Part shown: piece after piece, positions 1 through 10,082 of the stretch
Layout: every line of letters begins with the position of its first letter
Numbering within the stretch: position 1 is the first letter of the stretch
Assembly (NCBI GenBank): GCA_944470555.2
Contig: OX104134.1
Span: 15,231,248-15,295,247, forward strand
DNA length: 64,000 nucleotides
Origin: Heterobilharzia americana
Lineage: Eukaryota; Platyhelminthes; Trematoda; Strigeidida; Schistosomatidae
Direction: 5' to 3'
Translations under genes and position numbers: made by a program
The notes under the pieces: generated by a model
What the model was told of the DNA's origin: nothing
Database searches by the model: none
What the model saw: the letters and a program-made list of their open reading frames with translations, nothing else

Positions 1-60
1 CTGACGCACCTCACTGATATTAGTGTTGAGAATCCGGATGTTGTTCACGTCTTATGCTGA

Positions 61-88
61 GTGCAGTGCAGTGCAGTGCAGTGCAGTG
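61..88. repeat. GTGCA pentanucleotide repeat
   Basis: Five tandem GTGCA units plus a partial one, lying inside the family A fossil. The homologous site in the other family A copies (for example near 23577-23585) has a single GAGTGCAG, so the expansion arose in this copy. Confidence 0.9.
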
Positions 89-342
89 GATCTCCACACT
101 GATTTCAGATTAACGAAGGCCTGTCTTGCTTTTCCAATCCTGGCTTTGACATCCTCATCTGTGCTTATGCTGCCTGTAGTTTAAACGATGATGCCTAGGC
201 AGCTAGGTGAAAGAGACTACTTCCTTTAGATTTCTCCCATTCATGGTGATTACTGAGTGTTGTTGTTGTTGTTTTTGGTTGGGCATCTTCATCATGTCTG
301 CCTTCTCTACGTTCACCTGAAGGAAGTCGCGTCTCCGCTGTC

Positions 343-357
343 TCGCCTCGCCTCGCC
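343..357. repeat. TCGCC pentanucleotide repeat
   Basis: Three tandem TCGCC units within the same family A fossil. The homologous stretch in the other copies reads GCTGCCCTGCCTC without a repeat. Confidence 0.8.
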
Positions 358-530
358 TCTTCTGTCAACCTGTTGGTTTTTGCCTGTAGGTCTTTGAGTT
401 TGTGCGACATTAGACATGAATCATCATCGGTGGCGAAATCCAAATCTTCTTCCAGGGTCTATATATCGGGTCCAGCCAACACATGCCCCTCAACTCGCTC
501 CTCACAGTTGTCTATTTCATGATCCAGCCG

Positions 531-550
531 AGTCGAGTCGAGTCGAGTCG
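531..550. repeat. AGTCG pentanucleotide repeat
   Basis: Four tandem AGTCG units in the family A fossil. The related copies have CCAGTCCAGTCGACC at this place, so a short pre-existing near-repeat has expanded. Confidence 0.85.
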
Positions 551-853
551 ACCACAATCAGGTAGGTTATCGGTGGTGGAAGGCGGCAACCCTGTCTTGT
601 TTTACTCCTGTCTTCATTTGAAAGGCGTCAGTGAGACTTCCATTGTGAATCACTTGGCATGTAGCATGTAGTAACACATCGCATAGAAAGCATAGCATAT
701 AGCTTTGAATGCCGTTGATAAAGACCGGTGTCACTTCATAGTGTTGAGTCAGCTGCCTGCCAAATTACTTCTCGGTCGACGCTGTCGAGGACCTTCTCAA
801 AGTAGATGAAGTTGAGATTGAGGCTGTCTACTATCATCCATGATATTCAAAAG

Positions 854-1868
854 TAACGCTGGTAGAACACCTGAAACCTCACATCCTACATCTTTAATAA
901 TCATATTTCGTGGCTTAATATTAGAACAAAGAGAACTGAAGAACAGTACATATGGTCCGCAATAAACAATAGGATATCACAACAGCGACATTATTGGTAT
1001 GAATTCAGGAAAGCTAAGGGAGCCTTTTGAATCCATGTGCAGATTTCGCTGGTCATTGGTCCATTATGGCTGATTTGGCCTTTCAAGTGAGTGATGGGGT
1101 CAATAGACTGAATCACTTCGCCCATTCGCTAGACGGAGTTCCAACGCAGACCAGTTCTCGAGCAACAATTTGCATTTGCGTGGTAGGAATAAACATCACA
1201 AACATTATCAAATTGCCACTCAATGTATCTAGAAGACTCTGTATCTTGTCAGCGTTCTACCTAACAGCACTGTGTTATCTGTATACTCAAGGTCTCCTAA
1301 GAAGTCTCGTGTGACGACCTCAACAGAGTCGGACGAGGAGAAGGAGATCTTCATAGGCACGTCCGTGGCAAAATTGAATAAGAATAGAGAGTGAAGATCC
1401 TTGCCGGACACCACTTGGCATACACAACCCGTTTGATGGCACCTCATAGTCTCTAACACGTGTATGGATTTCTGAGTACAGAGCCTTTCAATAAAGTGAT
1501 GTACTTACTTAGCACTCGCTCCAGTAAGAGATATTGCCATAAACCCTCTCGGTCGATGCAGCCAAAAACTGCCTTCGGGTCAAGCAATGGAGCTAGTGTC
1601 ACGCAGCGGTGTGTCTGTGTTCCGGAACCTGGAAGATTGAACACCTGGTCGACTCACTCACGAATTCGTTCGAAACCTGCCTGGTTTTCTTAAGTTTACT
1701 GTCCTCAGACTTCGACTGGGTGTCTAATAATCATAGAGCGTAGGATCTTAAACACCATGTTCATTAGACAGCTTCCCCTATAGTTTTCACAGGAAGACTT
1801 CTTGCCTTTCTTGAAGACTGGGAGAACCAGTGATTGAGATCAGCCAGATAAGACATATGACATCCCAT
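854..1868 (-). mobile_element. Family B non-LTR retrotransposon, RT fragment (left outer arm)
   Basis: Reverse complement of family B sequence also present at 14284-15187 and 20838-21850. On the minus strand one reads fragments of an [21 protein letters not shown] near 1790-1845, a NQAGF region near 1680, an [19 protein letters not shown] stretch (1453-1644), and a degraded GVRQG/YTDN region (1229-1459). Multiple stops and shifts make it non-coding. The first 110 bp (854-962) have a partner only in the third copy (from 20838) and not in the right arm, because the right arm switches to family A sequence at about 15187. Confidence 0.75.
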
Positions 1869-1871
1869 AGT

Positions 1872-4220
1872 CGCCTGTAGTTGAAACAGTGCTGCCTAGA
1901 TCGGTGAAGCAGGCTACGTCTCTTAAGTTTCTCCCGTTCATGATGATTTGAGCTGGTTGTTGCTGTTGTTCTTCGTTGGGTATCTTCATCACCTCTGTCT
2001 CCTCTATATTCACTTGAAGTCCCGTCTTCGCTGCCCTGCCTCTTCTGTCAACTTGTTAGTTTTCGTCTGCAGATCTTCCAGTTTGTGCGACATCAGACAC
2101 AAGTCATCGGCGAAATCCAAGTCTACTAAGTTCGTTTCCGCAGTCCAGCTAGCGTATCCCCCTCTTCTCACCCCCCACTGTTTGTTGCATGATCCAGTCC
2201 AGTCGACCACAATCAGGAATATCATGGGTGATAGTAGACAGCCTTGTTTCACTCCTGTCTTCACTTCAAAAGCATCACTGAGCTGAGCTTCCCATTTTGA
2301 ATTACTTGGCCGGCATGTGGCGTCTTCATATAGTTGTTGAATGAAGCTGATAAATGTTTGTGGTATTCCGTAGTGTTGAAGCAGTTGCCAGATTACTTCT
2401 CGGACGACGCTATCAAAGGCCTTTTGAAAGTCGATGAAGTTGAGGTAGAGGGTTGACTGTCATTCTATATTTTGTTCTATGATGATGCGTAGCGTGGCGT
2501 TGCAATTTGTTCCGTACATGATTTGTACTTCCTGAATCCAGCCAGCCAGCCTGTTGCGGTCGTCGTTTTGAATCCAGTGCATCCTTTAGTCTCTCCAGGA
2601 TGATGTGGCTTAATATTTTGCTTGCTCTGGGTGGACAGTGGTAGAGCATGATTCCGCGCCAGTTCTTGCAAAGACTTAGGTCTCCCTCCTTCGGGAGTTG
2701 ATCTCTCCCTTCCTGGATAGTAACCTGGTTGTTTGATACAATGTTGTCAGATCTCTGTCCTCCTATCTGCAGCCTGTTCTGCTTCACTTGCCAGTGTGTC
2801 GTGGAAGTGTCTTTTGTCTTTCCGCGCACTCTTCTTCACTTCTTTCTCCAGTGTAGTATTTTATAGGTTGTACTCAGTTCCTCTTGTCGTTGTGCATCCT
2901 TGCACTGGTTTATCTTCTGCTTCGCCATCCTCCTCTCCTCTGTCAGCTTCTATGTATCCATCGAGATCCATTCCTTATCTTCTTTCTTCTTCTTTCAACA
3001 TCTCTTTCAAAGACTTCCAGTGTTCTTCCACATAGGTTTCTTCAGGGATGTTCCTCGATATCTCCCATTTTGTCTTGATGGCTGACTGACGTGAAGATTT
3101 CCTTTGTGGTTTCATCCTTCAGTTCAGTTTCTGTTCTGGGTGTTTTACTTGAACTGTGTTCTATCACCAACTTCCTTGAAGGCTTTCAACTTGATTTAGA
3201 ACGTTCCTTGCACTAGATGGTGAGTGGTGTCGACCTACATCTGCTCCTCCCCTTGACCTTGTGTCAAGTAGGCTGCGTCTCCACTTTCTCCAGATTGAGA
3301 TAAAGTCGATCTGATTTCTAGTGAAGTGTATCCATCTAGTGAAATTCATGTCGCTTTGTGGATATCCTTGAGCTTGAACACACTGCCTCACTGCAATCAC
3401 CAAATCGTTGAATGCACAGAGTTCTGCAAACAATTCTCCATTCTCATTCATTTCACCTAGCGCTTCTCGGCCCATGGTTAGTTCTCTTCCTGTGTTGTCC
3501 GCTCCCAGTTTGGCATTCATGTCGCCACACCCATTAGAATTTTGATGTCGCCAACTGGGGTGGGGTCTTGTTCAGTACTGATTGCAGTTGTCTGTAGAAT
3601 TCCTCCTTCTTCTCTTCATCTGCATTATTTGTAGGTGCGTAGCGTAGCATTGTATGATTGTGACTTTCCTTCATTTTGATTTGAATCTTGTTGTCATGAT
3701 CCTGGAGGAGATTGGTTCCCACTGGATGAGAGAGAGCCTTCGATGCTGTTGGGGACATCATGATAACCACTCGAAAACTCAGTATGCTCGTGATTCTTGT
3801 TTGGGTGACAATGCTGGAGTAGATTATTGACTCTCGAGTTGACAGTTTGGAGAGTTCACTTCCATTTCATCTGCTTTCCCAGATTCCTAGCACATCTATG
3901 CTATATCTGCTCATCTCTTTTACGGTCTGGATAGCCTTGCCAGGCAGCTTCATACATCGTGCGGACATTCCATGTCCCCATTCTTACTTTCGCTTTCATT
4001 GAAGGAAGATACATCGGCCAATCGGCTTCTCGAAGGCTTCCACCAACCGGCGTCATTTCGGTTACCCGATTCCAACGAGGAATAATTTTGTTTTTATTTT
4101 TTATGTTTTGTTTGTGCTTTGAAGTTTGTTTAGCGGTTGGATTGGTTTTACGATGTAGGGTTGCTGGCCCCATGCCCAACCTTCCGTCTTTACCCGAGCT
4201 TAGAACTGGCTAGTGACTAG
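1872..4220 (-). mobile_element. Family A (RTE-like) retrotransposon, left-arm copy, 3' end missing
   Basis: Mirror copy of 10107-12455, read on the minus strand. From 5' to 3' it holds a 5' leader with MGTWNVRTMYEA (near 3930-3965), an apurinic-like endonuclease region (3164-3770, with YAPTNN, MNAKLGADNTG and NQIDFI), and the RT (2010-2829, with [10 protein letters not shown] and LDFADD). Frameshifts separate these blocks, and the N-terminal RT part seen in the third copy ([20 protein letters not shown]) is deleted here. The thumb and C-terminal region present in the right arm is also missing, because the sequence jumps at 1869-1872 into family B. Confidence 0.85.
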
Positions 4221-4244
4221 TGAACTAGTTAACCAGGCGAGGTT
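4221..4244 (-). repeat. 24-bp direct repeat, outer copy (left arm)
   Basis: Mirror of 10083-10106. It forms a direct repeat with 6047-6070 and brackets the 1.8-kb gypsy integrase-LTR segment. Confidence 0.85.
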
Positions 4245-4711
4245 AAGTTGTACGGATAAACATTCATTTTCACAAGCATTAGGAAGTATGTACTAAATAT
4301 GTAAAAGCTGATAAGAAGGAAATTTTTCTATTTGAGGCGGCTTATAAATGATTCGGTGCCATTTTAGGATATGTCCTTGTGCGAACTTGACAGACGCAAA
4401 GGCCAATCACTAATTATTCAGACTTGTTATATACCCACGAATACGAGACCAAGGAAGAACACAATAGCGTAGTCGGATGGAATAGTATATTTGAGTGGCT
4501 GTGCCAAGATACCGATGCGTTCCAACTTACTGGCTAGAGAGTCGATTACGAGCAATGCAACGTAACACGACATTGTGCCAAATGGCGAAGATGCTTGACC
4601 AGGTGCCTTCAGCTTAGCAAGTCCAGTTAAACTGTGAAGGTCAGCATCAATGTTGAATGTCGTTGAACTGTAGGCTATTGATTTTGAGGAAGCGTTTGAC
4701 GCTACAGATCA
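4244..4711 (-). repeat. Ty3/gypsy LTR (left-arm copy)
   Basis: Mirror of the right-arm LTR at 9616-10082. On the minus strand a polypurine tract (complement of 4712-4720) precedes a TGATCTGTAGCG start. There is no second LTR or primer-binding site in this arm, so only the 3' part of the provirus remains. See the right-arm entry for the reasoning on boundaries. Confidence 0.6.
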
Positions 4712-5068
4712 TTCCCCCCTAGTGGGTTCGTTGGGACCTTAAGAAGATACCAGCTGGAAGTAAAAACCTAGTGGTTTTTCCACTTGTAAAACTCTTCCAA
4801 TGGGGTCACTGAGTGAAGTGGCCCCTGGTTGTCTGAACTTATTCTAGGGTGTTGTGTGACAGAAAAAATAAAATACAATAAATCGAATTGTACGTGGATC
4901 GCAGTCCTCAGTTTCTTTTGACGTTCGGTTCAGTGCTCGCTGCATCTGGAATGTAAATAAAAGTCTTTAATACCACGAAAACACTTCGTAAAAATAGGAA
5001 TTATTCATGTATAAATATATCGAAAATAAAGTTGACGCTTATTTCCTTTTTTTTTTAAAAATGTTTCA

Positions 5069-5153
5069 TTACGTGGTAGTAAAAAGTTGACATAAAAAGG
5101 CAAAATGTACGAGGATTTGCGCATTGCCGGTAAATAAGAAAAATGGTGCCCTG

Positions 5154-5213
<60 letters not shown>

Positions 5214-6046
5214 GAATGAGACTTCAAATACTCCAGGAACCTGACGGTTCGATCTGATCGCGTCGGTCGGCTATAGCGAGCTGAAACGTCACTTATGATG
5301 GGGTTACCTTCAAAATAAGCTGGTTTCAAACATTCGATACTAACAGTATCTTCACGTCCGTTTCGCTTGATTATATATAATTTCTCAAGTCGCTTGATCA
5401 CTTTGAATGGCCCATCGCAGGGTGGTTCAAGTGGTCGACGAACGGCGTCGTGGCGAATAAACACGTGTGATGTCTTTTGTAAACTGGGGTGAACGAAGAC
5501 ATCAGTCGTTTGAGGTCTAACCTGAGAGGGCCTAACTGAACGCATTGCGTTTGTAAGCCTAGTCACGTACGATGCCCTGTCAGAAACATGTTTGAAAGTT
5601 GAAGGGGAAACAAATTCACCTGGTAGGCGAAGAGTTGCCCCATAGACGAATTCTGCAGAGGTGCATCCAGCACCAAATTTCAACGCGTTACGAATACCTA
5701 GTAGGACTAGAGACAGACCCTCGGTCCGCTGAGGTATGTTTGCAGCTGAAAGGGAATCTTTCAGCTGTCGATGGAAACGCTCTACCATACCATTTGCTTG
5801 CGGATGATAGGCTGTCGTTCGGAACCGGGTGCAACCTAAAAGTGCCGTTAGAGCGTGAAATAATCCACACTCGAATTGGCGCCCACGGTCGGTTGTGACG
5901 TAAGATGGACATCCAAAGTTCGCGATCCATCTTTCAACGAAAACATGAGCTACTGTTTCAGCAGTAATATCCTTAATAGGTACTGCTTCCGGCCATCATG
6001 TGAAACGATCAACACAAGTGAAAAGATAGGTGCATCCATTAGATTC
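5069..6046 (-). pseudogene. Gypsy integrase catalytic core and GPF module (left-arm copy)
   Basis: Mirror copy of 8281-9258. The same in-frame TGA occurs (complement of 5996-5998), between CVDRFT and WPEAV. After it the frame is open through [16 protein letters not shown] and the PCDGPFKVI module. In this arm the homopolymer after the GPF region translates as poly-Phe, whereas in the right arm it translates mostly as poly-Lys, so the C-terminal tail is not meaningful. It lies directly downstream (minus strand) of the MULE fragment. Confidence 0.85.
5154..5210 (+). repeat. A57 homopolymer
   Basis: Fifty-seven consecutive A on the plus strand between the integrase remnant and the LTR. The mirror position (9117-9173) is also 57 bp, but reads A49 followed by T8 on the plus strand. 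A true mirror would require A8T49 here. Confidence 0.95.
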
Positions 6047-6640
6047 TGAACTAGTTAACCAGGCGAGGTTTTTCGAATGACTGAACAAATTCAATATGTA
6101 TGTTAGGTCTTCACATATGTTGCGATTAACCTCTATGATATCTTCATGAGGTCACATTGCGAATGATTTGCACACGACACAGATGATTTGAGTGGGGAAA
6201 AACTTGCCATAATGCAGAGGCGATCGCTGGATAGTCATCTGTTATGAAAGCACCCACTCTACAGTTCTCTATAACATTCTTAAAAAAAACACAGAAATGC
6301 ACCAATCAGCTCTGTTGTCTCGCCGTTTATGAAAGCGAAAGCTATGGGAATAGCCATTAAGTTGATGTCGATGGCTATGAACCTGTAGAGAAAAAGATTC
6401 TCATTATTCGTCTTATAGGCGCCATCGATAACCAGAAGATCAAGACAACTTTCAGCGAATTTCAGCTGGCCAGCTGTTGCAAAGAAATGTGTTTCGGATC
6501 TCCATCCACACTGAAAGAGAAGAATGCAAATCCACCTTCACTGATTATGTGCTCCTGTAATTTTTCATAACTCCCTACAACAACAGAACGTTTCATAGGA
6601 AAATTCACATACCGATCAAATTACACTGAGCGAAGAAGCG
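6044..6640 (-). pseudogene. MULE-type (Mutator-like) transposase fragment
   Basis: On the minus strand the frames join into a recognisable MULE transposase core. It begins with MKRSVVVGSYEKLQ and GGFAFF (about 6610-6515), then CGWRSETHFFATAGQL, LDLLVIDGAYKTNNENLF (first Asp, near 6410-6430), INLMAIPIAFAFINGETTEL (near 6330), VGAFITDDYPAIASALW (second Asp, near 6220-6250), and FPHSNHLCRVQIIRNV (6160-6205). The order D...TYKTN, PIAFAF, TDD, FP..xHLCR..IIRN is what the MULE transposase domain shows. Breaks are a 1-nt slip at the A8 run (6282-6289), a shift near 6145, and probably one near 6515. The segment 6044-6212 belongs to the palindrome arm and so occurs again at 8115-8283. No terminal inverted repeats were identified. 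Confidence 0.7.
6047..6070 (-). repeat. 24-bp direct repeat, inner copy (left arm)
   Basis: Mirror of 8257-8280. It lies at the point where MULE sequence changes to integrase sequence. Confidence 0.85.
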
Positions 6641-6659
6641 TTTGAGCATATTGAACTCA

Positions 6660-6989
6660 TCTTGATTATCCAGTCATTTACAATAGTGTGCGCAAACGAA
6701 ATCAACAACATTAAATGCAGCCGTGCTGGATATCGGTAACGGCTTTATGTTGTGCAATTGAACTCCAGTAAACTTCCTGGTCCAAGAACTATTATCATAA
6801 AGCGGAAAAGTTCAGGGATGATTGCGAGTTAACAACCACTAAATTACTATCCAGAAGCTTTCTTAAAAATTTGCTAACACGAACGCCGGACAAGAGCATT
6901 TTAGGGATATTCTATAAAATGTGTACTGAAAACAAACATAACTGACCTTGTTGTTACCACACTAATTATTGACCGGCGTCCACTATCTT
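6660..6989. other. Unassigned core of the palindrome
   Basis: This stretch between the MULE fragment (minus) and the gypsy RT (plus) shows no convincing coding signal on either strand. It may be upstream MULE sequence, since the minus-strand reading leads into the MULE fragment. The breakpoint between the two elements must lie in or near it. Confidence 0.4.
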
Positions 6990-8114
6990 ATCAAGAAACA
7001 AACTTGACATAACCTTACCGATCACTTTGAAAATGTAAATCTCGTGTATACGTTTGCTTCTCATATTCCTATGCCTATGGTAGCAGAATATATCGCGAAA
7101 ACAGCTATTATCACTCCTTTCGGTTTGTTTGAATTCCTGAGCATGCCATTTGGTCTTCGGAATGCAGCACAAACATTCCAACGCTTCATGGATGATGTCT
7201 TCCGTGGTTTGAATTTTGTTCATGTCTACATCGATGACTGTCTAATTGCGAGTCCAGATAAAGAAACTCACCTTATACATTTGGACCTCGCATTCGAAAG
7301 ACTTAAAAAACATGGCATTACAGTCAACTTACAGAAGTGTGAAATAGGAGTTGAATCACTCAGCTTCCCCGAGCATACCACTGACAACAAATGTATACGC
7401 CCATTGAGAGATAAAGTGGCGACTATCATGAACTATCCAGGGCCGACCACTGTGAAACATCTCCTCACTTTCAATGGCCTGGTAAGTTATTACCGAAGGT
7501 TTATCCCCAACTGTGCCTCTGTCATCAGACCACTAACAAATCTACTTCAGGGGACTACGAAGTTCGTGACTCTGGACAACGTGGCTAGACTTGCTTTTTC
7601 TAAAGTCAAGGAAGCTATCACAAACTCAACCATGCTCATGCATCACAACCCCAATGCTCCTTTGAATATTGCTGTTGATGCATCTAACTCAGCAATTGGA
7701 GCAGTTTTGCAACAATTGACTGACAACCAGTGCCAACCATTAGCCTTTTTCTCGAGGCGGCTGCAAGACGTGGAAACAAGATACAGTACATTTGGTGGGG
7801 AACTCCTAGCTATGCACTGTTCTGCACGCCATTTTCGACATTCGGTGGAAGGTCGTGATTTCATTATTTTCACAGACCACAAACTGTTAATCTTTTCTCT
7901 TAGCTCGACGTCTGACAAATACTCCACGCGTGTGTCACGACAACTGGATTACAATTCCCAGTTCACGTCAGATATTCGCCAAATTTCGGGAGCAGATATC
8001 TCCGTAGCCAATGCAGTATCTCGAATAGCTTCGATAAACCATATCGAGAGCATTGATCTCGTTGAACTAGCTCGGTGTCAAAAAGAGGACCTTCAGCTGC
8101 ATCATGAGTTGTCG
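6990..8114 (+). pseudogene. Ty3/gypsy reverse transcriptase-RNase H fragment (CsRn1/Boudicca-like)
   Basis: An open frame runs from about 7026 to 8114 and continues into foreign sequence to 8183. Motifs in order are KTAIITPFGLFEFLSMPFGL and NAAQTFQRF (RT palm), VYIDD (catalytic YIDD, about 7226-7240), NLQKCEIG, an altered FLGH-equivalent reading FPEHT, LTFNGLVSYYRRFIPN (thumb/connection), VDASNSAIGAVLQQ (RNase H first Asp), FFSRRL, FGGELLA (RNase H Glu) and FTDHKLL (RNase H Asp). These define a Ty3/gypsy pol. The finger subdomain before 7026, the protease and the gag are absent. The C-terminal end is cut at 8114, where MULE sequence of the palindrome arm begins. The residues after 8114 (LWQVFPHSNHL) are therefore not gypsy. 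Confidence 0.85.
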
Positions 8115-8283
8115 TTATGGCAAGTTTTTCCCCACTCAAATCATCTGTGTCGTGTGCAAATCATTCGCAATGTGACCTCATGAAGATATCATAGAGGTTA
8201 ATCGCAACATATGTGAAGACCTAACATACATATTGAATTTGTTCAGTCATTCGAAAAACCTCGCCTGGTTAACTAGTTCAGAA
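8115..8283 (+). pseudogene. MULE transposase C-terminal piece (right-arm copy)
   Basis: The same 169 bp as 6044-6212 in mirror orientation. It encodes LWQVFPHSNHLCRVQIIRNV, then after a +1 shift near 8182 EDIIEVNRNICEDLTYILNL and FSHSKNLAWLTSS. Upstream MULE sequence is missing on this side because gypsy RT sequence abuts at 8114. The last part is in frame with the integrase remnant that follows. Confidence 0.65.
8257..8280 (+). repeat. 24-bp direct repeat, inner copy (right arm)
   Basis: Begins AACCTCGCC and ends ACTAGTTCA. It is identical to 10083-10106. The 1802 bp between the two copies are gypsy integrase, spacer and LTR. Confidence 0.9.
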
Positions 8284-9115
8284 TCTAATGGATGCACCTA
8301 TCTTTTCACTTGTGTTGATCGTTTCACATGATGGCCGGAAGCAGTACCTATTAAGGATATTACTGCTGAAACAGTAGCTCATGTTTTCGTTGAAAGATGG
8401 ATCGCGAACTTTGGATGTCCATCTTACGTCACAACCGACCGTGGGCGCCAATTCGAGTGTGGATTATTTCACGCTCTAACGGCACTTTTAGGTTGCACCC
8501 GGTTCCGAACGACAGCCTATCATCCGCAAGCAAATGGTATGGTAGAGCGTTTCCATCGACAGCTGAAAGATTCCCTTTCAGCTGCAAACATACCTCAGCG
8601 GACCGAGGGTCTGTCTCTAGTCCTACTAGGTATTCGTAACGCGTTGAAATTTGGTGCTGGATGCACCTCTGCAGAATTCGTCTATGGGGCAACTCTTCGC
8701 CTACCAGGTGAATTTGTTTCCCCTTCAACTTTCAAACATGTTTCTGACAGGGCATCGTACGTGACTAGGCTTACAAACGCAATGCGTTCAGTTAGGCCCT
8801 CTCAGGTTAGACCTCAAACGACTGATGTCTTCGTTCACCCCAGTTTACAAAAGACATCACACGTGTTTATTCGCCACGACGCCGTTCGTCGACCACTTGA
8901 ACCACCCTGCGATGGGCCATTCAAAGTGATCAAGCGACTTGAGAAATTATATATAATCAAGCGAAACGGACGTGAAGATACTGTTAGTATCGAATGTTTG
9001 AAACCAGCTTATTTTGAAGGTAACCCCATCATAAGTGACGTTTCAGCTCGCTATAGCCGACCGACGCGATCAGATCGAACCGTCAGGTTCCTGGAGTATT
9101 TGAAGTCTCATTCAA

Positions 9116-9169
<54 letters not shown>

Positions 9170-9258
9170 TTTTCAGGGCACCATTTTTCTTATTTACCGG
9201 CAATGCGCAAATCCTCGTACATTTTGCCTTTTTATGTCAACTTTTTACTACCACGTAA
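8281..9258 (+). pseudogene. Gypsy integrase catalytic core and GPF module (right-arm copy)
   Basis: Frame 8281-9258 with one internal stop (TGA 8329-8331). Motifs are NGCTYLFTCVDRFT (first catalytic Asp), [21 protein letters not shown] (second Asp), [19 protein letters not shown] (catalytic Glu), [24 protein letters not shown], and the C-terminal [20 protein letters not shown] module (GPY/F type). All three DDE residues are kept. The TGA lies where related elements usually have an Arg codon, so a CGA to TGA change is likely. The zinc-finger HHCC domain that should lie between RNase H and this core is missing, and a MULE piece sits there instead. The frame after about 9115 is homopolymer-encoded and not real protein. 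Confidence 0.88.
9117..9173 (+). repeat. A49T8 homopolymer tract
   Basis: Forty-nine A followed by eight T. The total length equals that of the A57 tract at the mirror position 5154-5210, but base identity differs for 49 of the 57 positions when the arms are aligned. Confidence 0.95.
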
Positions 9259-9606
9259 TGAAACATTTAAAAAAAAAAAAGGAAATAAGCGTCAACTTTA
9301 ATTTCGATATATTTATACATGAATAATTCCTATTTTTACGAAGTGTTTTCGTGGTATTAAAGACTTTTATTTACATTCCAGATGCAGCGAGCACTGAACC
9401 GAACGTCAAAAGAAACTGAGGACTGCGATCCACGTACAATTCGATTTATTGTATTTTATTTTTTCTGTCACACAACACCCTAGAATAAGTTCAGACAACC
9501 AGGGGCCACTTCACTCAGTGACCCCATTGGAAGAGTTTTACAAGTGGAAAAACCACTAGGTTTTTACTTCCAGCTGGTATCTTCTTAAGGTCCCAACGAA
9601 CCCACT

Positions 9607-9615
9607 AGGGGGGAA
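9607..9615 (+). promoter_or_regulatory. Probable polypurine tract of the gypsy element
   Basis: AGGGGGGAA lies immediately before TGATCTGTAGCG. LTR retrotransposons carry a polypurine tract just 5' of the 3' LTR, where plus-strand DNA synthesis is primed. Identified by position and composition only. Confidence 0.5.
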
Positions 9616-10082
9616 TGATCTGTAGCGTCAAACGCTTCCTCAAAATCAATAGCCTACAGTTCAACGACATTCAACATTGATGCTGACCTTCACAGTTTAA
9701 CTGGACTTGCTAAGCTGAAGGCACCTGGTCAAGCATCTTCGCCATTTGGCACAATGTCGTGTTACGTTGCAATGCTCGTAATCGACTCTCTAGCCAGTAA
9801 GTTGGAACGCATCGGTATCTTGGCACAGCCACTCAAATATACTATTCCATCCGACTACGCTATTGTGTTCTTCCTTGGTCTCGTATTCGTGGGTATATAA
9901 CAAGTCTGAATAATTAGTGATTGGCCTTTGCGTCTGTCAAGTTCGCACAAGGACATATCCTAAAATGGCACCGAATCATTTATAAGCCGCCTCAAATAGA
10001 AAAATTTCCTTCTTATCAGCTTTTACATATTTAGTACATACTTCCTAATGCTTGTGAAAATGAATGTTTATCCGTACAACTT
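9616..10082 (+). repeat. Ty3/gypsy 3' LTR (right-arm copy)
   Basis: Sequence after the polypurine tract and before the 24-bp repeat, about 467 bp. It is the same family as the diverged fragment at 17060-17340, with which it shares blocks such as TGTGTTACGTTGC-like, CTCTAGCCAG, TGGCACGG-like, GTATATAACAAG-like and TGATTGGCCTT. The start (TG) is plausible. The true end could be a few bases inside 10082, since a CA end is seen at about 10076-10078 (GTACA). The 5' LTR and primer-binding site are not in this arm. Confidence 0.6.

Larger units (their letters stand above)
1..853 (-). mobile_element. Family A (RTE-like) retrotransposon fossil, RT segment
   Basis: Read on the minus strand this is a diverged relative of the family A reverse transcriptase found better preserved at 11890-12600. 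Visible matches are the catalytic-region peptide around SCLMSHKLKDLQAKTNRL (from 443 down) and, near 760-830, the stretch that corresponds to the [15 protein letters not shown] region of the right-arm copy. Stops and frameshifts break it everywhere, so it is a pseudogene fragment. It differs from the three near-identical A/B blocks by many substitutions and by pentanucleotide expansions, so it is an independent older insertion. It runs off the left edge of the window and ends where family B sequence begins at about 854. Confidence 0.75.
963..6212 (+). repeat. Left arm of a large inverted repeat
   Basis: Positions 1872-6212 are the reverse complement of 8115-12455 (paired coordinates sum to 14327), with a base change at 2951, a few A/T differences near 5026-5058, and the homopolymer at 5154-5210. 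Positions 963 to about 1860 pair with 14284-15187 (sum 16150). The jump in the sum reflects 1.82 kb present only in the right arm. The inner edge is exact: 6212 pairs with 8115, and 6213 and 8114 no longer match. Confidence 0.95.

Noticed and set aside
61..88. Tandem GTGCA units as part of a CRISPR or satellite array
   Set aside because: Only five short units with no spacers; a local expansion in an RTE fossil.
5069..5788. A 239-codon frame with a long poly-Phe run (and poly-Lys in the mirror frame at 8539-9258) as an intact protein
   Set aside because: It is the C-terminal half of a gypsy integrase read through a homopolymer; the true frame extends upstream past a TGA.
7644..7927. Minus-strand frame opposite the gypsy RNase H
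   Set aside because: Shadow of the gypsy pol frame; no motif of its own.
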